Shown one piece after another: positions 1 through 53,200 of a stretch of 64,000 nucleotides of DNA. A model generated the notes under the pieces. That model worked only from the letters and a program-made list of their open reading frames with translations. It was not told the origin of the DNA and ran no database searches. The translations under genes were made by a program, and so were the position numbers. Source of the DNA: Erpobdella octoculata (Eukaryota > Annelida > Clitellata > Hirudinida > Erpobdellidae); assembly GCA_963978895.1 (NCBI GenBank), contig OZ022247.1, positions 6,047,937-6,111,936 on the forward strand. The letters are read 5' to 3'. How positions within the stretch are numbered: the stretch's first letter is position 1; the number at the start of each line of letters is the position of its first letter.

Positions 1-45
1 CACCTGGTGTAAAGGACTATAAACTATTATAAAAAAAAAAAACTA
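1..45 (+). repeat. 3' tail of a SINE copy
   Basis: The stretch ggtgtaaaggactataaact followed by an A-rich tail is nearly identical to the 3' end of the SINE delimited at 29692-29857. The body lies outside the window. Confidence 0.6.
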
Positions 46-1094
46 ATAATTGAATATTGCATTGTCTTCTATTTTGAACATGTATGCAAAATTTGAAAAA
101 AATCTATCGTCAGGAAGTGACTCAAAAATTGATTGCAAGATTTGAAACAGACAGACAGAGAAACAAACAGAGACGACGAGTTAATAAAAGCATTGGTAAA
201 AAAAGAAATGTTTTGTGCTGGGGCGGATTTAGGCATAAGCTATATAGGCTGCAGCTTACGGGCGCTACGAGGCCAGGGGCGCCACAAAAATATAGAAAAA
301 AGCAAAAGAAAGAAAGTAAAAAAAAATAAGTAAAGTCATCTAAAGCTTTAGTTTTTTATTACTTTATTTTTTTCTTATGACGACCCCTGGGCCCTGGTTT
401 CCCAAGCTTAAGTTTTTTTGCAATTAATTTTTATACCATATCATTCACTTGAATTTCGTGTTTTTATTCCAGTTTTGATAAAGCAATAATATAAATTTAA
501 TATATAATTTAATTCAAATTTTTTGACTATAAATGAGCATCCAAAATAATAAGTTCAAACTCTCTTCAGGATGTATATCCAAACGTTGACATTGCTATTT
601 GAATATGTCTTTGCACACCAACTGCTCGGGTGAATTATGTTTGTAGTTGTTTTACTACATATAGAATTATCATTAATGAAACATTATGGAAAACTTGAAC
701 AGGTCTTTTAAGTAATTAATTACATAGCGTCATTATATTTATAGGCTATCCAACTGTAATTAGTCAAATAAATTTGTGTATAAACTCTGCATGAACTGGG
801 GTCCGAGAGAGGCGCTGGGGGCGCCATTAAAACTTTAGCCTATGGGCTCCAAATTTTTAAATTTGCCACTGGTTTTGTGTTGATATTGCTCCAGAGAAAA
901 AAAATACAGAAAGAAAGTGAAAGAAAAAAAAAGAAAAAAAAGGGGAAATGCGAGTAGAATAAAAGTTTAATTTCAATTCTTTTAGTTTGGTTTTACTAAA
1001 TAAAAAATTCAAGATATTTTACAACGGACTTTATAACGATCACAATCAAAATAAAAAAAAAACTGAAAAAAATTCGGCTTCTTTACGAAATTCT

Positions 1095-1280
1095 TAGATC
1101 CGCACTGTCTATAACTGATACTAGTTATCTGATATCAATAGTGGTTATAAAATACCAATATTTGGTATCTGATACCGATATTGGTTATTGAGTATAAATA
1201 TTTGATCTCTGATATTGATAACGGTTATTAAATATCAATATTTGTTATCTGATGCCACTATTGGTTATTAAATATCCATG
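1095..1280. repeat. Degenerate minisatellite, ~33-bp unit
   Basis: Repeated variants of ggttattaaatatcaatatt followed by tatctgat, about five copies with many substitutions. Confidence 0.6.
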
Positions 1281-1534
1281 GCACGCGTGTTTAATTGCCT
1301 AAAAAATTGCCTGAAAGTTTTATTCCAGCATCTCTAAAAAAAAATCATACACATGGATTTGTCCAGAATTAGCCGTGATGATGTGACCCGGGGAAAAAAA
1401 CACAAGCATAAAAAAGCGAAAAAACCTAATAAATTTGCTGCTGTCAACCAATTAAAATTTTTTATTTAAGTTTTCCTAGAAATGAAAAAAAATTCAAAGC
1501 CGACGAAAAAGCATATAAATCTTTTAAGATGTTT

Positions 1535-1760
1535 ATTACAAACTTTTATTTAGGTTACAATCTCTGTTTGCGTGTGGCTTTCTCTGTACGCAAATCTTGC
1601 AAGTAAAATTTAACCAGCTTTTTGACTAGCTAGGAAGCTGAAACTTTCAGCATATATTGGATGACAATACATGATTCAATTAAAAAAAACTTAGTTTGAA
1701 CATCTTTTGTATTTCTAAATCGAGAGTATTTGAAATAAAACTCGTTTTTTCCTTTACTTG
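1535..1760 (+). repeat. Dispersed repeat R1, forward copy
   Basis: Begins acttttatttaggttacaat, followed by a GT-rich tract, gcaaatcttgcaagtaaa, ctttttgactagctaggaag and ggatgacaatacatgattca. The same order of blocks recurs at 13150-13425 and, inverted, at 13426-13575, 33246-33420 and 33905-34165. Class unknown. Confidence 0.7.
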
Positions 1761-2104
1761 TTTTTAAAAATATCGTTTTATTACAAAAAAATAGTTGTCA
1801 ACCACACAAATTTTTTTAAAGTTTTTATTTTATTAAAATTAATGAACATATTTTGTCACTCATATTTTCAAATATTTTCTAATTAGGACTGTAAAAAACC
1901 AGGTTTTTTAATAAATTCATTATATCTTTTGGATTTGCTGGTATTCATTTATTGAAAAAAAATGTCTTTAAAAATGACATTATTTTGAATTTATATATGT
2001 AAATATTTATTTAATTGCATTTGATTTGTTTTTGCTTCAAAACTAACTACAAATTTGTTTTTCAAAAATGTTTCAAACTTTAATAGAATGCCCATATTTT
2101 TAAA

Positions 2105-2222
2105 TTTAAATTTGATTGGATGACGGGAAATTAGTTAATTTTCACTTTCAAGGTTTGCAAACGTTTAAGCAAGCAAGTAAGCAAGCAATCAAGCAAGCAA
2201 GCAAGCAATCAAGCAAGCAAAA
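2105..2222 (+). repeat. Dispersed repeat R3 with (AAGC)n tail
   Basis: The block ttgattggatgacgggaa ... gtttgcaaacg followed by aagcaagcaagc recurs inverted at 24745-24835 (gcttgcttgcttgg ... gtttgcaaac ... cccgtcatccaatcga). Confidence 0.6.
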
Positions 2223-2689
2223 CCTACAGTGAGGTTAATATAAGATAATTAAAAATGGTCAGAAACCGTAATGGATTATAATTTTCTAAAGTAATCTATG
2301 CATGAAAGATTGTGACTATATTCGTAGCTTGTAATCGGTTTTAGGAGCGGAGTCTGAGCCTGCGTCAGGAAGCATCCCTGCAGCAACTGTCAAATCAAAG
2401 AAATATGAGAAAAAATGTAGTGTGCGAACAATTTCGAACAGCACACAATTTTTTTATTTACAAAATACTTCCTTTAAGAAACACTGGTTTGAGTTACCAC
2501 CATTTAAATCAATTACATTTTTTGAGGTTAATGCAGCTGCATCACTCGCGTAAATGGGACCAGAGTTTTAAACGGAAATATATAGCATACTCGACACCTG
2601 ATATGTTCATGAAAAATAGTCTGATTTATATATGAAACATGAAACAATAGTTTATCTTAAAATTATATAAAAAAAATTAGCATTAAATC

Positions 2690-41314
<38,625 letters not shown>

Positions 41315-41573
41315 ACTTTTAAACTTTATTTTTACAAACGTTCCTGTTTGATATTCTGATTGAACAAACTTGTTTTCAATTACATTGGATTAAAATATAT
41401 ATTACACAATCTTGCTGTCTTGAAAAAATATACAAACGATTGAAATTTATGTTTGTTTTACGATTTTACTGCCTGGCCAGTCATGTTTGGCTTTGGTGAC
41501 ACGTTTTGCATTTATGTGGGAGCCCGTCCTGATCAATGCGCTGACGCGTGTACATATATATAATGCATACATA

Positions 41574-41829
41574 ACATACATACATACATACATACATACA
41601 TACATACATACATACATACATACATACATACATACATACATACATACATACATACATACATACATACATACATACATACATACATACATACATACATACA
41701 TACATACATACATACATACATACATACATACATACATACATACATACATACATACATACATACATACATACATACATACATACATACATACATACATACA
41801 TACATACATACATACATACATACATACAT
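41574..41829. repeat. (CATA)n microsatellite, ~256 bp
   Basis: Pure tetranucleotide array, the same unit as 30739-31470 on the opposite strand. Confidence 0.97.
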
Positions 41830-41926
41830 CAATTGAAAAGTGATAAAGTACAAATTGAGTAATATTTAAATTCGTTGAGTACAATTATAATAACATATAC
41901 AAAATTAAATTATATTAAATTAATAG

Positions 41927-43723
<1,797 letters not shown>

Positions 43724-44824
43724 GTGTGTAACAAATATATATGTATGTGTGTATGTGTGTGTGTGTGTGTGCTGTTTAGTAAGAAAAAAAGGACTAGACT
43801 ATAAAGAGACTTTTAAAAATAAAAAGAATAAAAAAGTTGAGTTGTGGAAAAACAATTCTTGTTAAAGCTGTTGGAATTTTTTCTTTGTAACTTTCACGCG
43901 TCACAGATCTGATGGATCGTTTACTTTTTTAAACAATTTTGTCTCTATAATTAGTTTTTTTTTTATTTATTTATGAAAAAAGTTATATTTTTTAAACTAA
44001 CGACTTGAATATTGCTCAGTATTGTGCATTAATGAATCTGACATAAATAGTGAATAAAATTAATTGATCTAGCTTGAGCTATCTTTGAAGTTAAAAATCT
44101 CAGAATTTTTTGATTAACAACTTTTTATTTAAAACCATTTGTGTTTATCTACTATGAATCTCTGTTGGGTTACTTTACAAATTAAACTCAATTTCAGTAA
44201 TATACTTATTGTTAATATAATATAATATTATAATTATTATAACAATGGCTACTGTTTTCAACCCCATAATAATTTAATAATAAGTTATGCATAGAATATA
44301 AATGATCATGCGATTACTTAAAGATATTCTCTGATTGGTTGACTGATGAGTCCGTTTGGAGAAAAACAAGCAAAAGTGATTGGTAGGCTTCAATATTGTC
44401 ATAATCAATTCGAAATTAACTAAAACTACTTTGTTAAATAAATAATGAGAAAACAATTATTTAATAATTTTAAAAAATAAAGATTGATTTGTTATCATAT
44501 TATTTATATTTTTTCCCATAATTGGGCATAAATTTGCAATTTTGAAAAGAAAAATATCAAATTGCATTCTTTAAATAAATAATAATTTTAATTTTTTTTT
44601 AAATATGAACTAGTACAATTTTTAAACTACCCAGTTTTGGTCATAACAAAAAATTCAGATTTTAACGTGGGTGATGTTATGAGGATGAGTTGATTTGAAA
44701 TTTTTAAAACAACCAAGGCTTACTGTTTTCAGTTTTTAAATTGGTTTCAAAGTAATTAAGATAGGTTTAATGACTTCAATGATTTTTTTTCATAAACAAA
44801 ATTCTATCAGTTTTAAATTAAAAC

Positions 44825-45835
44825 TAGGGATGGACCGAAACTCGTCTCGGATACTCTGCCGATTTGGCGGTACTCGGCAAAACCTCGGACTCGGCAAAAA
44901 AGAAGTCGCCGAGGCCGAGTTTAAAAAGTTCCTATCAACAATTCAGAATATTACATATATATGTTAATATAAATGCGTGTCTCTGTTTTGTGTTATATAA
45001 ATGAAATTAAAACCATAATTGGAATTATAGAAATATTGTTTATTATTAACTCCAAACTTTACATCAAAGTTTACACTAAAAATGTCTCAAAAATTTGGTA
45101 AAGTTTGGGACTTTTATACAAAATTGCGGAGATGATTAGCGTTGATATGCTGCCTTTTCAAGTAGTTGAAGATGCTGGATTTAATAATTTAATGCATAAT
45201 CGATAATCGTTGCCTCCAGGAAACATTTCTCGCGCACCTTAGTTCCAGACATGTTTTCTCGTATACGGAATCGTTTGCAAGTCATGGTCGATGATGCAAG
45301 TTACATAAGTTTACCAACAATGTCTCGACGAGCACAAACAATTTGGATGCTTTCCTCAATTTGACTGGGCACTGGATAGACACCGATTGGCATAGGATAT
45401 CCGTTCTTCTAAAACTTCAGCCATTGAAAGGTAGGCCCACTGGAGAACTGATTTCGAATCCTCAACAATCCATGGTTGCAGATTGGAATATCAGTGGGGC
45501 AAAGAAAAAAGTTTTAGTCAGAGACAATGGCACCAGTTTAAAATTAGCAATTCGTCTTGCAGAATTAGACGTCTTGGGATGCTCCTATCGCATGATTCAA
45601 CTAGTGGTGGTAGAAGCATGTACATCTGTCTAGAAGCAAGCTATAATTAAACTTTAGGTAAAATAAGATGAAATTGAAATTTTAAAGCCAAAGGTCCATT
45701 CAGTACGTGGTCCATTCAGCACTAGTTTCCCCTATATATTATTTTATATACACTTAAACTCGGACTCGGTGAAAAATGACCCAAAAAACTCGGTGCTCGG
45801 CATTGGCGCCAAATTTTCTGCTCGGTCCATCCCTA
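44825..45835 (+). mobile_element. hAT transposon (ZBED-type), perfect 8-bp TSD
   Basis: Terminal inverted repeats tagggatggaccga and tcggtccatcccta. ATTAAAAC duplicates exactly on both sides (44817-44824 and 45836-45843). Subterminal actcgg/gccgag motifs occur at both ends. The interior has a decayed transposase (45146-45633). At 1.0 kb it is a deleted derivative. Confidence 0.88.
45146..45633 (+). pseudogene. ZBED-type hAT transposase fragment
   Basis: Frames with shifts and stops read LPFQVVEDAGFNNLMHN, then (45343-45633) LTGHWIDTDWHRISVLLKLQ, PLKGRPTGE, VLVRDNGTSLKLAIRLAEL and IQLVVVEAC. This is part of the RNase H-like core of ZBED-type hAT transposases, including the Asp of the second catalytic block. 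The C-terminal half is deleted. Confidence 0.75.
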
Positions 45836-46784
45836 ATTAAAACCTTTGCAAATAATTTAATAATATTGCTTTTTTACTTTCATTTTCTATGTTTTGCCAA
45901 CAACGGTTGAAAAAAATTAGGAAAGGATTTGAAAAAACCCAAGACTGTCACAAGATGCAGTCATGCAAAATTAATTATATAAGAAAGATTCATTTAATTT
46001 TAAATGCCATTACAAAAAAGCTAAGAAATTTGTGAAACTCTTTTTTTAGACTTATCTAAAAGTCAACGGTAGTTAATCATCAATATAAATTCACAAAAAC
46101 ATATATTAAAATATAAATTCTCTAAAAAAAAGTTTAATTAAAGTTCGCCTTTATTTATTTATTTAATGTCAGTTATTTATTATGGTTTTTATAAGCAATT
46201 TTGGATCTTTTCATACGTCAATTTATTGTAATATTTTACAAATTTTTGTTTAAATAATTTGCGTATTTTTGTACTTTTACCCTTCTATTTAGCTATTGCG
46301 TTTTACTATTTTTAAATTCTTAGTATGACCTCGTTTATAAGACCCCCCGTTATGCGACTTAAGTGCTTATACGACCTAAAAATTTTGTACGGATTAAAAT
46401 TCCTGATCTCTTCTATACTAATTTGTTTCTCTTATGCGACTGACTCTGTAACGCGACCAACGACCTTGTTCTTGTGGCATTAGTATATTAAAAAAATTAT
46501 TAGAATTGTTTTTGTCTTTGAAGTACGTAAAAACGTGGTTTTTAAAAGGTTTTTCATAAGTTTTATTTTTTACTTTGTTTTTTAATTCTTCTTTGTCTCT
46601 TTTCCTCCGCGGCTTGCAAGAACCGTCATAAAACAAATGCATAAATCCAGAAGAATGTATTACAGGCATGGGTCAGTGTGTATATAAATAAATACTTTCC
46701 ATTTGAACTTTGCTCCCGGTGAATTCCACCTTTTGATTCAATAAAAAGCTTAATTAAAATATAAAACTTAGGTCATTTGCTGAA

Positions 46785-46816
46785 ATAATGATGATGACAA
46801 TGACGATGATAATGAA

Positions 46817-46885
<69 letters not shown>

Positions 46886-46886
46886 A

Positions 46887-46967
<81 letters not shown>

Positions 46968-47010
46968 GCGATGGCGACGACGACGACGACGACGATGATG
47001 ATGATGATGT
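46785..47010. repeat. GAT/GAC trinucleotide tract
   Basis: About 225 bp; GAT gives way to GACGAT and then GACGAC. Yields spurious His-, Ile- and Met-rich ORFs. Confidence 0.96.
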
Positions 47011-48812
47011 AGTATTTCAAGTTTATTCAATATTTCTGAAGTACACATATTCAGAAGCTTGATAAAAGTGTTTTCATTTCACAGGTTTATTTCTATTTTG
47101 ACCAGTTTTTTTAATTAATTCAGATTATATATTCAAAATAATCATGGTATTGCTTGAACTACAGTAATTTTCTAGTTTATTTTTAGTATGGCCTAACAAA
47201 GAAACGGATTATTACAAATCTGGCTGACTAACCTGGTCGTCACTTTATCACGTTTCTGGTCACGTGTTGTTTGAGTAAGAAGAGAATAATTGTTCTTGCA
47301 GCATGTTGTCAGCGTTTTATAAGATTTTCGTCTTCGTCTTATGAGATTTTGCCGAAACTATCGTTTTTCCAGGCTGTTCTCAAGTAATACGATTTGTCAC
47401 TCATCTTTCTTTTAAAGATTTAAACATTTTTTTAAAATTCAAAATGCAAACATGTGTTTCAGTATAACTAGGTTTTCATATCGAATGTCCAAAACATAAA
47501 AGCTGGTGAGACAATATGAAAACGTTGACACTGTACCCTTTGAAAGGACTTTTGTGCCATTTTTACTTCGCATTTTCAACCCGCGGGACCAACATCATAA
47601 AATAGCTACCAAAGGCGATCATAAACATCATCTCTACGCATATCCATGCGGTAATCAAACAGCCCATCTACCGACCAAAATTCGAACAGAAAACCTACCG
47701 ACGAACTTTCGAATATCTTACCGTTGTATCATCAACGCCTGCTACAACATTGCAACAATTTTTAATCAATTGACAATTAGTCACATATATCAACTCTATG
47801 GAATTAGAAATGTAGGTTTTTAGTTATTTCTGTGCAAAATAAATTTTATTCGTTATTATTTTATTATTAAAAAAGTTATAAAACGAATGCTCCATCAAGT
47901 GTGCCGGTGCCGTTATCTTTACTGTCTCACTCCCTTGCGAATAATATCTGACATTTTGACAAAACTATGATCCGTAAAAAAATTCAACAAACAAATGTTT
48001 TGCATCAAAAGTTTTAAAAAAAATTTCTGTTTTTCTGTCAAATTCAATTCAGATACTGGTAATAAAAATATCTGGAAATATTTTGACTTGACGTTCAAAG
48101 ATGTTTCTTCAGCTTAATTGAATACTATTTTTCTTGCACCAAAGTTATTATAATAATTTAAAAAGCAGTTTCTATTTGTTAAAGATAATCAAAATAAGTT
48201 ACAAGAGAATGTTATTTTTAACTTTGTAGTTAATAAATTGCATGGCAGTACAATGTTTCATTGTTTCACGGTCGAATCGCAAAGGAATTGTACTGTTTTA
48301 AATGTGATGAAGGAAATACGCCCATGGTCAATGTTGCAAAATAGGTGGAGTATATTTGTATGATTGGGCAAGCCTATCGGCATACAGCCGGTTGATCACG
48401 TGATAGATAATGTGGGAGAAATTGGTTGACATTGATGGCTAATAGTCACGTCAGTTAGTGTGCGTGAGCTGTGACATCAGCATGGGTGGTCACTAGTGGT
48501 CAAGTAGGCTTTATATTTTTAATATGCATGTTATGTTGTATAATATCTTGATACTCTCATCTGTCTTACTATTTGAGTAAGTATTTAGCTTGTTTTAGTG
48601 TTAAATAATAATCAAACTATAAGGTACGTTTATTATTGAATTATTAATTGAATTAATTGTTTTGTTATATTCTAAAAAATATTTTTGTTGTATTGTTGCA
48701 GTTTGTGTTTCATGTATTGATGTATCGCACTACAATTATGTGTATCATGTAATCCACTACATATATTAGTGTCACGTGATGTGCCCTACTACAAATATGT
48801 GTCATATATCAT

Positions 48813-49917
48813 CAGGGATGTTAAGATTGGTATTGGCCAAATACCAATACACAATTGGCAATAACTTTTCGTTATTGGGAATGGTATTGTAAATACTTTT
48901 ACTGAGAGGAATTGGTTTTGTATTGCCGATACATTTAAAGCAAAATTAGTCAATACCCAATACCAATATTTTGTAATATTAAAAAATGAAATTTGTCAAA
49001 AAATTCAAACTTCGAAAAGTTATTTTTGTGCATTTTGACATTTGATTTGTTAACTTATTTTTCCTGTTTGATTGTGCTCCACTAATCTCAATATATAACT
49101 GGATCACGTTTAGTCTATTAAATGAACTATAATTTTTCTAGCCCTCGCTGCCGCCATTTTAGCACCCCATTTTATCCTTGCCAACTTAAAATTTAAGCAA
49201 AATCGAATCTTTAAACTTTCCAATTAATAGAATTTAATAATAAGTATTGAATCTCACATTAAATTATTTAAGCTGATAATAACTGTTAGGCATGTTAGGT
49301 CGTTAGCCGTTGGTTAGCGGGTTTTATACAATAGCTCAGGTGTCGAATATAACTTGTAAAAATTGCAATAATTGAGTACAAACAAATGAAATGACTGTTG
49401 TGCTCCCTTATATTGTTGATTTGAACAAATATTAGCTGCGCAAGTTGGCAATTTTGCACTTTTAAATATTTATTTAAATAGCATAAGGGGTGTCAAAATG
49501 ACTACCAGGGGCTAGCAGGGCTAAGTGTGATCCAGTTATATATAGAAATCAGTGGTGTGCTCTCGATTAGTTTGTTTTGTAAAGTGTTGTAATATCTCAA
49601 TCAACAACTTTTGGTGATCGGTGGTAATTTTTCTTAAGTTATTTTGCCACTTTGCTTTTTATTTTTCACTTTTCTTTAATTTTATTTGTTTTTCATTTTT
49701 ATGCATTGTATGATTTTATGAATTTAAATTTGTGTGCTAGTAATGAAATACTTGATAAAAAAGTTTTTTCAAATATTAGTTTTTGGTATTTGCCTATTTG
49801 CTATTGGCATCAATATGTTTTTAGTTGAGTATTGATATTGGTATGGTCAATACTTTTTCAAGTGTCTATTGGAATTGGTATTGCCAATACAATTTCTGGC
49901 TATTGTTAACAACCCTG
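48813..49917. mobile_element. hAT-like non-autonomous element
   Basis: Ends cagggatgttaagattgg and (reverse complement) cagggttgttaacaat; flanks tatatcat (48805-48812) and tgtatcat (49918-49925) match 7/8. Subterminal ggtattgg/ccaatacc motifs lie at both ends. A nested inverted-repeat element lies at about 49079-49555. No coding sequence. Confidence 0.7.
49079..49555. mobile_element. Nested inverted-repeat element
   Basis: ccactaatctcaatatataa with ctggatcacgtttag (49079-49113) is mirrored at 49521-49555. It sits within the 48813-49917 element. Class unknown; a TA or TATA target duplication cannot be separated from the AT-rich arms. Confidence 0.5.
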
Positions 49918-49975
49918 TGTATCATAAGTATCTGCTGTATTGGGTTATGTTGTGTTGCGTTGCGTTTCGTTGCGC

Positions 49976-50021
49976 TGGGTTGGGTTGGGTTGGGTTGGGT
50001 TGGGTTGGGTTGGGTTGGGTT
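49976..50021. repeat. (TTGGG)n tract
   Basis: About nine copies of a pentamer, telomere-like in appearance but interstitial and short. Confidence 0.9.
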
Positions 50022-50271
50022 GTAGTGTAGTGTATGGTATTGGGTTTTATGTAAAAATGTTTTAGATATCGGACTTGGCTGTTGACATAGGATAGGTCTC
50101 AGACAATTGTTCTGATAACAGACAAACAAAGATACAGTTATTGATTGAGTTTAACAACTCAACTATCAAAACATTTTGAAAAAAAATCAAGCATTAAAAA
50201 TGTAGCTGTTTGTGTAACGAAACCTACAATTTATTTCAAACCCTATAAAAGGTATCAAATGAATGATCTGA

Positions 50272-53200
50272 TCATGAAACAGTGTACCAATCATCAGGAG
50301 TCATGTACTCATTCTGCATGTACCTCAACTTGTGAATGTCTGGAGTAGTCAGGTAGGCGTTGAACGACCCATCAATTGGAATAATCTGGTTGCAGCCTTC
50401 ATACGGTCTTCGCTGAAGATCTTCTATGGTGGGTGGTCTGCTTACATAATTAATGACATCTGAATCCGCGAGCTGTTTTTGAAATTGGTTTGGTTGATGC
50501 AGCTGGCAGAATTGCTTTTGTTGGCAGGTTGGAGGACGGTGCTGCAGTTCGAGAAACTGTTCGCGTAGCGAATGTGGTTGTTCTTGTTGAGGTGAATGTT
50601 GTTGTTCTTGTTGAGGTGGATACTGCTGGCAACGACAACGCTGTTCAGCCACACCCTCTCCTTCACACGGATCACACGTAACAGGCTGGTTGTTTAAATG
50701 CTGACAACAATAATCGTTGCAGTCTTTGCAGTCGGTGGTTAATGATTTGTTATGTTCCTCCTTGGAGAACTGCTTACACTTGCTGCACGGTTCCTTGGGA
50801 CATTCGGCTTCTTTTCCACCGCAATGCTGCTCAGGTGATGTGCGCTTCCTTAATGCTTCCAGATTGTTTGCTTGAAGGTTAACGCGACATTTCTCTAAGT
50901 TCTGCTGAAGTTTCTGTAAACATAGTTGCTGCTCTCGATAATGATCTGCTTCGTCAGTTTGTGGGAGATTTTCATTTTCAACAGAATTATTGTTTCTATG
51001 ACAACTCCTTGAATGGCTGGTCGCCACGTAACGTTTCTGGCAGCATTGGTCGCAGCGATTCTTCAAAGGATTTTGCAAGCCTATAAATATATGAATATTT
51101 TTAATTGTTTTTTTTTTGTTCTGTCTTTTTCGTGATTTTGAATGTATGTATTGATAACTGAATAAACAAACTCAATATTTTCTTTCTAATCTAGGGTGAC
51201 ACAATGAAAATACTTAACATTCAAGAATGCATGGAACTGATTATTTATTTGGTTAAGCACACTATCAATCAATCAAACAAACAATCAAATTGAACTTATA
51301 TATTGCCTTTTCGTAAATTCGAAGGCGCTCTTCGATAAATTTACTAAATAACAAGTAAAGATAAAGAATTATTTTTTTAATGCTTTTTCTGCCTCTTTAT
51401 CTGAGTCAACGAACTAAAATTTTTGAATCTAAAACAACCGTTACGCTCAATCTTGTTAATTATTCTGGACCTCTGGCGACTTATACATCCGTACTGTTTA
51501 ATTATTTTGGACCTCTGGCGTCACATACATAATCAACCTAATACAGTCGCTAGATGGCAAGAATTAATTTGATTTTATTAATTTTCATTAAATTTAAGTC
51601 CTAATGCATGTCGGAAACATTAAATTCATGTATTGTCATCCAGAATAAAGCTTTCCTGAAAGTTTTAGAGCTATAGGTGGTCGAAAAGTGGGTGAATTTT
51701 CGTTTCTAAGATTTGATCACCACAGAAAAACAAACAGAGAGACGAGTGAAGGTAAATAAAAGCATTTAAAAATGTTTTTAAATCATTTCGTAAAGTAAAC
51801 AAGAAATTGCACAATAATAAACTAAAAGGTAAAGAATTTCACGTACATGAACCACCATAAGAAAAAGAACGTTTTGCAAAATTATAATTTATTGAGGGTG
51901 TAAAATGTTGGTTGTGAGAAGAGGATCTTAAATGACTTCTGTGAGGCCGTTCAATTGAGGATTTCAAATAATGAGGAAAAAAACTATTTTTTTAAGTTAA
52001 AAATCATTACAGATAATTTTGAAATTATTCTATATTTTATGGGAAGCCAAATCTAACGGAGTAATATAAGAAAAACAGTGATGTGGGTATAAAACAGGAG
52101 AACGACTTACAAGTCGAGCAGCAAAGATAAAAACTTTATCCAAAGGTTGTAAAGTATTTTCAGGTAAGCCATAGTGCAGAAAATAACAATAATCTATTCG
52201 AGATAAAATAAGAGCAGAAACCAGCAAGTGAAATGAAAAAACATCTTAATATGGTAATAATTGTTGGATTCGTCGAAGATGGAAATAACAGGATTTAGTT
52301 ATAGAATGAACCTGGCTGCTCAAAGTTAGCTTTGAGTCAAAGACGAATCCTAATTAACAAACGAGATTTGACGGTTCAATCAAATTAGAAGAAAATTTAC
52401 AGAGGTTTTTATCGAAATAAATTAATTCAAATTTTGATGGAATCAGTTTTAGACATAGAACTAGACCAATTTTCAATAGATTTCAAACAAGAAGCGCCCT
52501 TGGACTTGGAGTATTTATACCTACTAACGGCGCTATATAAGTTGTCAAATAATAAGAAGAAAAAGAAGAAATAGAAGACAATGGCAGTACTTAGAAAAGA
52601 TTGATCAAAACTAACATAAATATGTGAATCATCTGCATGTGACAGTGAGTTAAGATTATGAGAAGAAAGAATCTACACAGATTTTCTACTGTTACTTTTT
52701 TTAAATGATTTTAAAGTCTATCAAACTGAACCATACAAGCAAGAAAAACAGTTTTAAAACCGTTGAACTCTCACACATATGTTCAACAAAGCAAATTTCA
52801 AGATAATAATTTGTCAATAATTCAAATTTATTAATTTACTTAATAATCTAATTACAAAGAATCTACACAGATTTTCTACTGTTACTTTTTTTAAATGATT
52901 TTAAAGTCTATCAAACTGAACCATACAAGCAAGAAAAACAGTTTTAAAACCGTTGAACTCACACATATGTTCAACAAAGCAAATTTCAAGATAATAATTT
53001 GTCAATAATTCAAATTTATCAATTTACTTAATAATCCAAATTTTAATAATTGATTCAATAATCTGAATTTTAAAAATTTATTTATAATAATCAAAATTTT
53101 AAGAATTCACCTAATAACCAAACCCAAATAAGCCTTTGAGCGTTATTCCAAAAAAAAAACTAAACCTACTTATATTCTTGCAAGAAGCTACATCAGACGA

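Larger units (their letters stand above)
1..2689. other. Intergenic, 3' side of the GPCR gene
   Basis: No coding exon seen. It holds a SINE tail (1-45), a fragment of dispersed repeat R2 (about 85-205), GC-rich patches near 208-290 and 365-400 and again at 795-850, a degenerate minisatellite (1095-1280), an R1 repeat copy (1535-1760) and an R3 copy (2105-2222). Confidence 0.6.

Noticed and set aside
46320..46465. pogo/Tigger terminal repeat
   Set aside because: gcgac motifs suggest it, but I found no matching inverted end or transposase nearby.
46773..47048. His-, Ile- and Met-rich ORFs
   Set aside because: GAT/GAC trinucleotide tract read in different frames; likewise 3482-3929, 16814-17072 and 40403-40744.
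47506..47823. 105-codon ORF on plus strand
   Set aside because: Mixed composition but no recognisable domain, no splice partners, in a repeat-rich intergenic region; left as possible but unsupported.
49976..50021. Interstitial telomere repeat (TTGGG)n
   Set aside because: Only about nine pentamers, and no animal telomere motif of this kind is established; treated as a simple repeat. The TTCGGG arrays belong to a hAT element.
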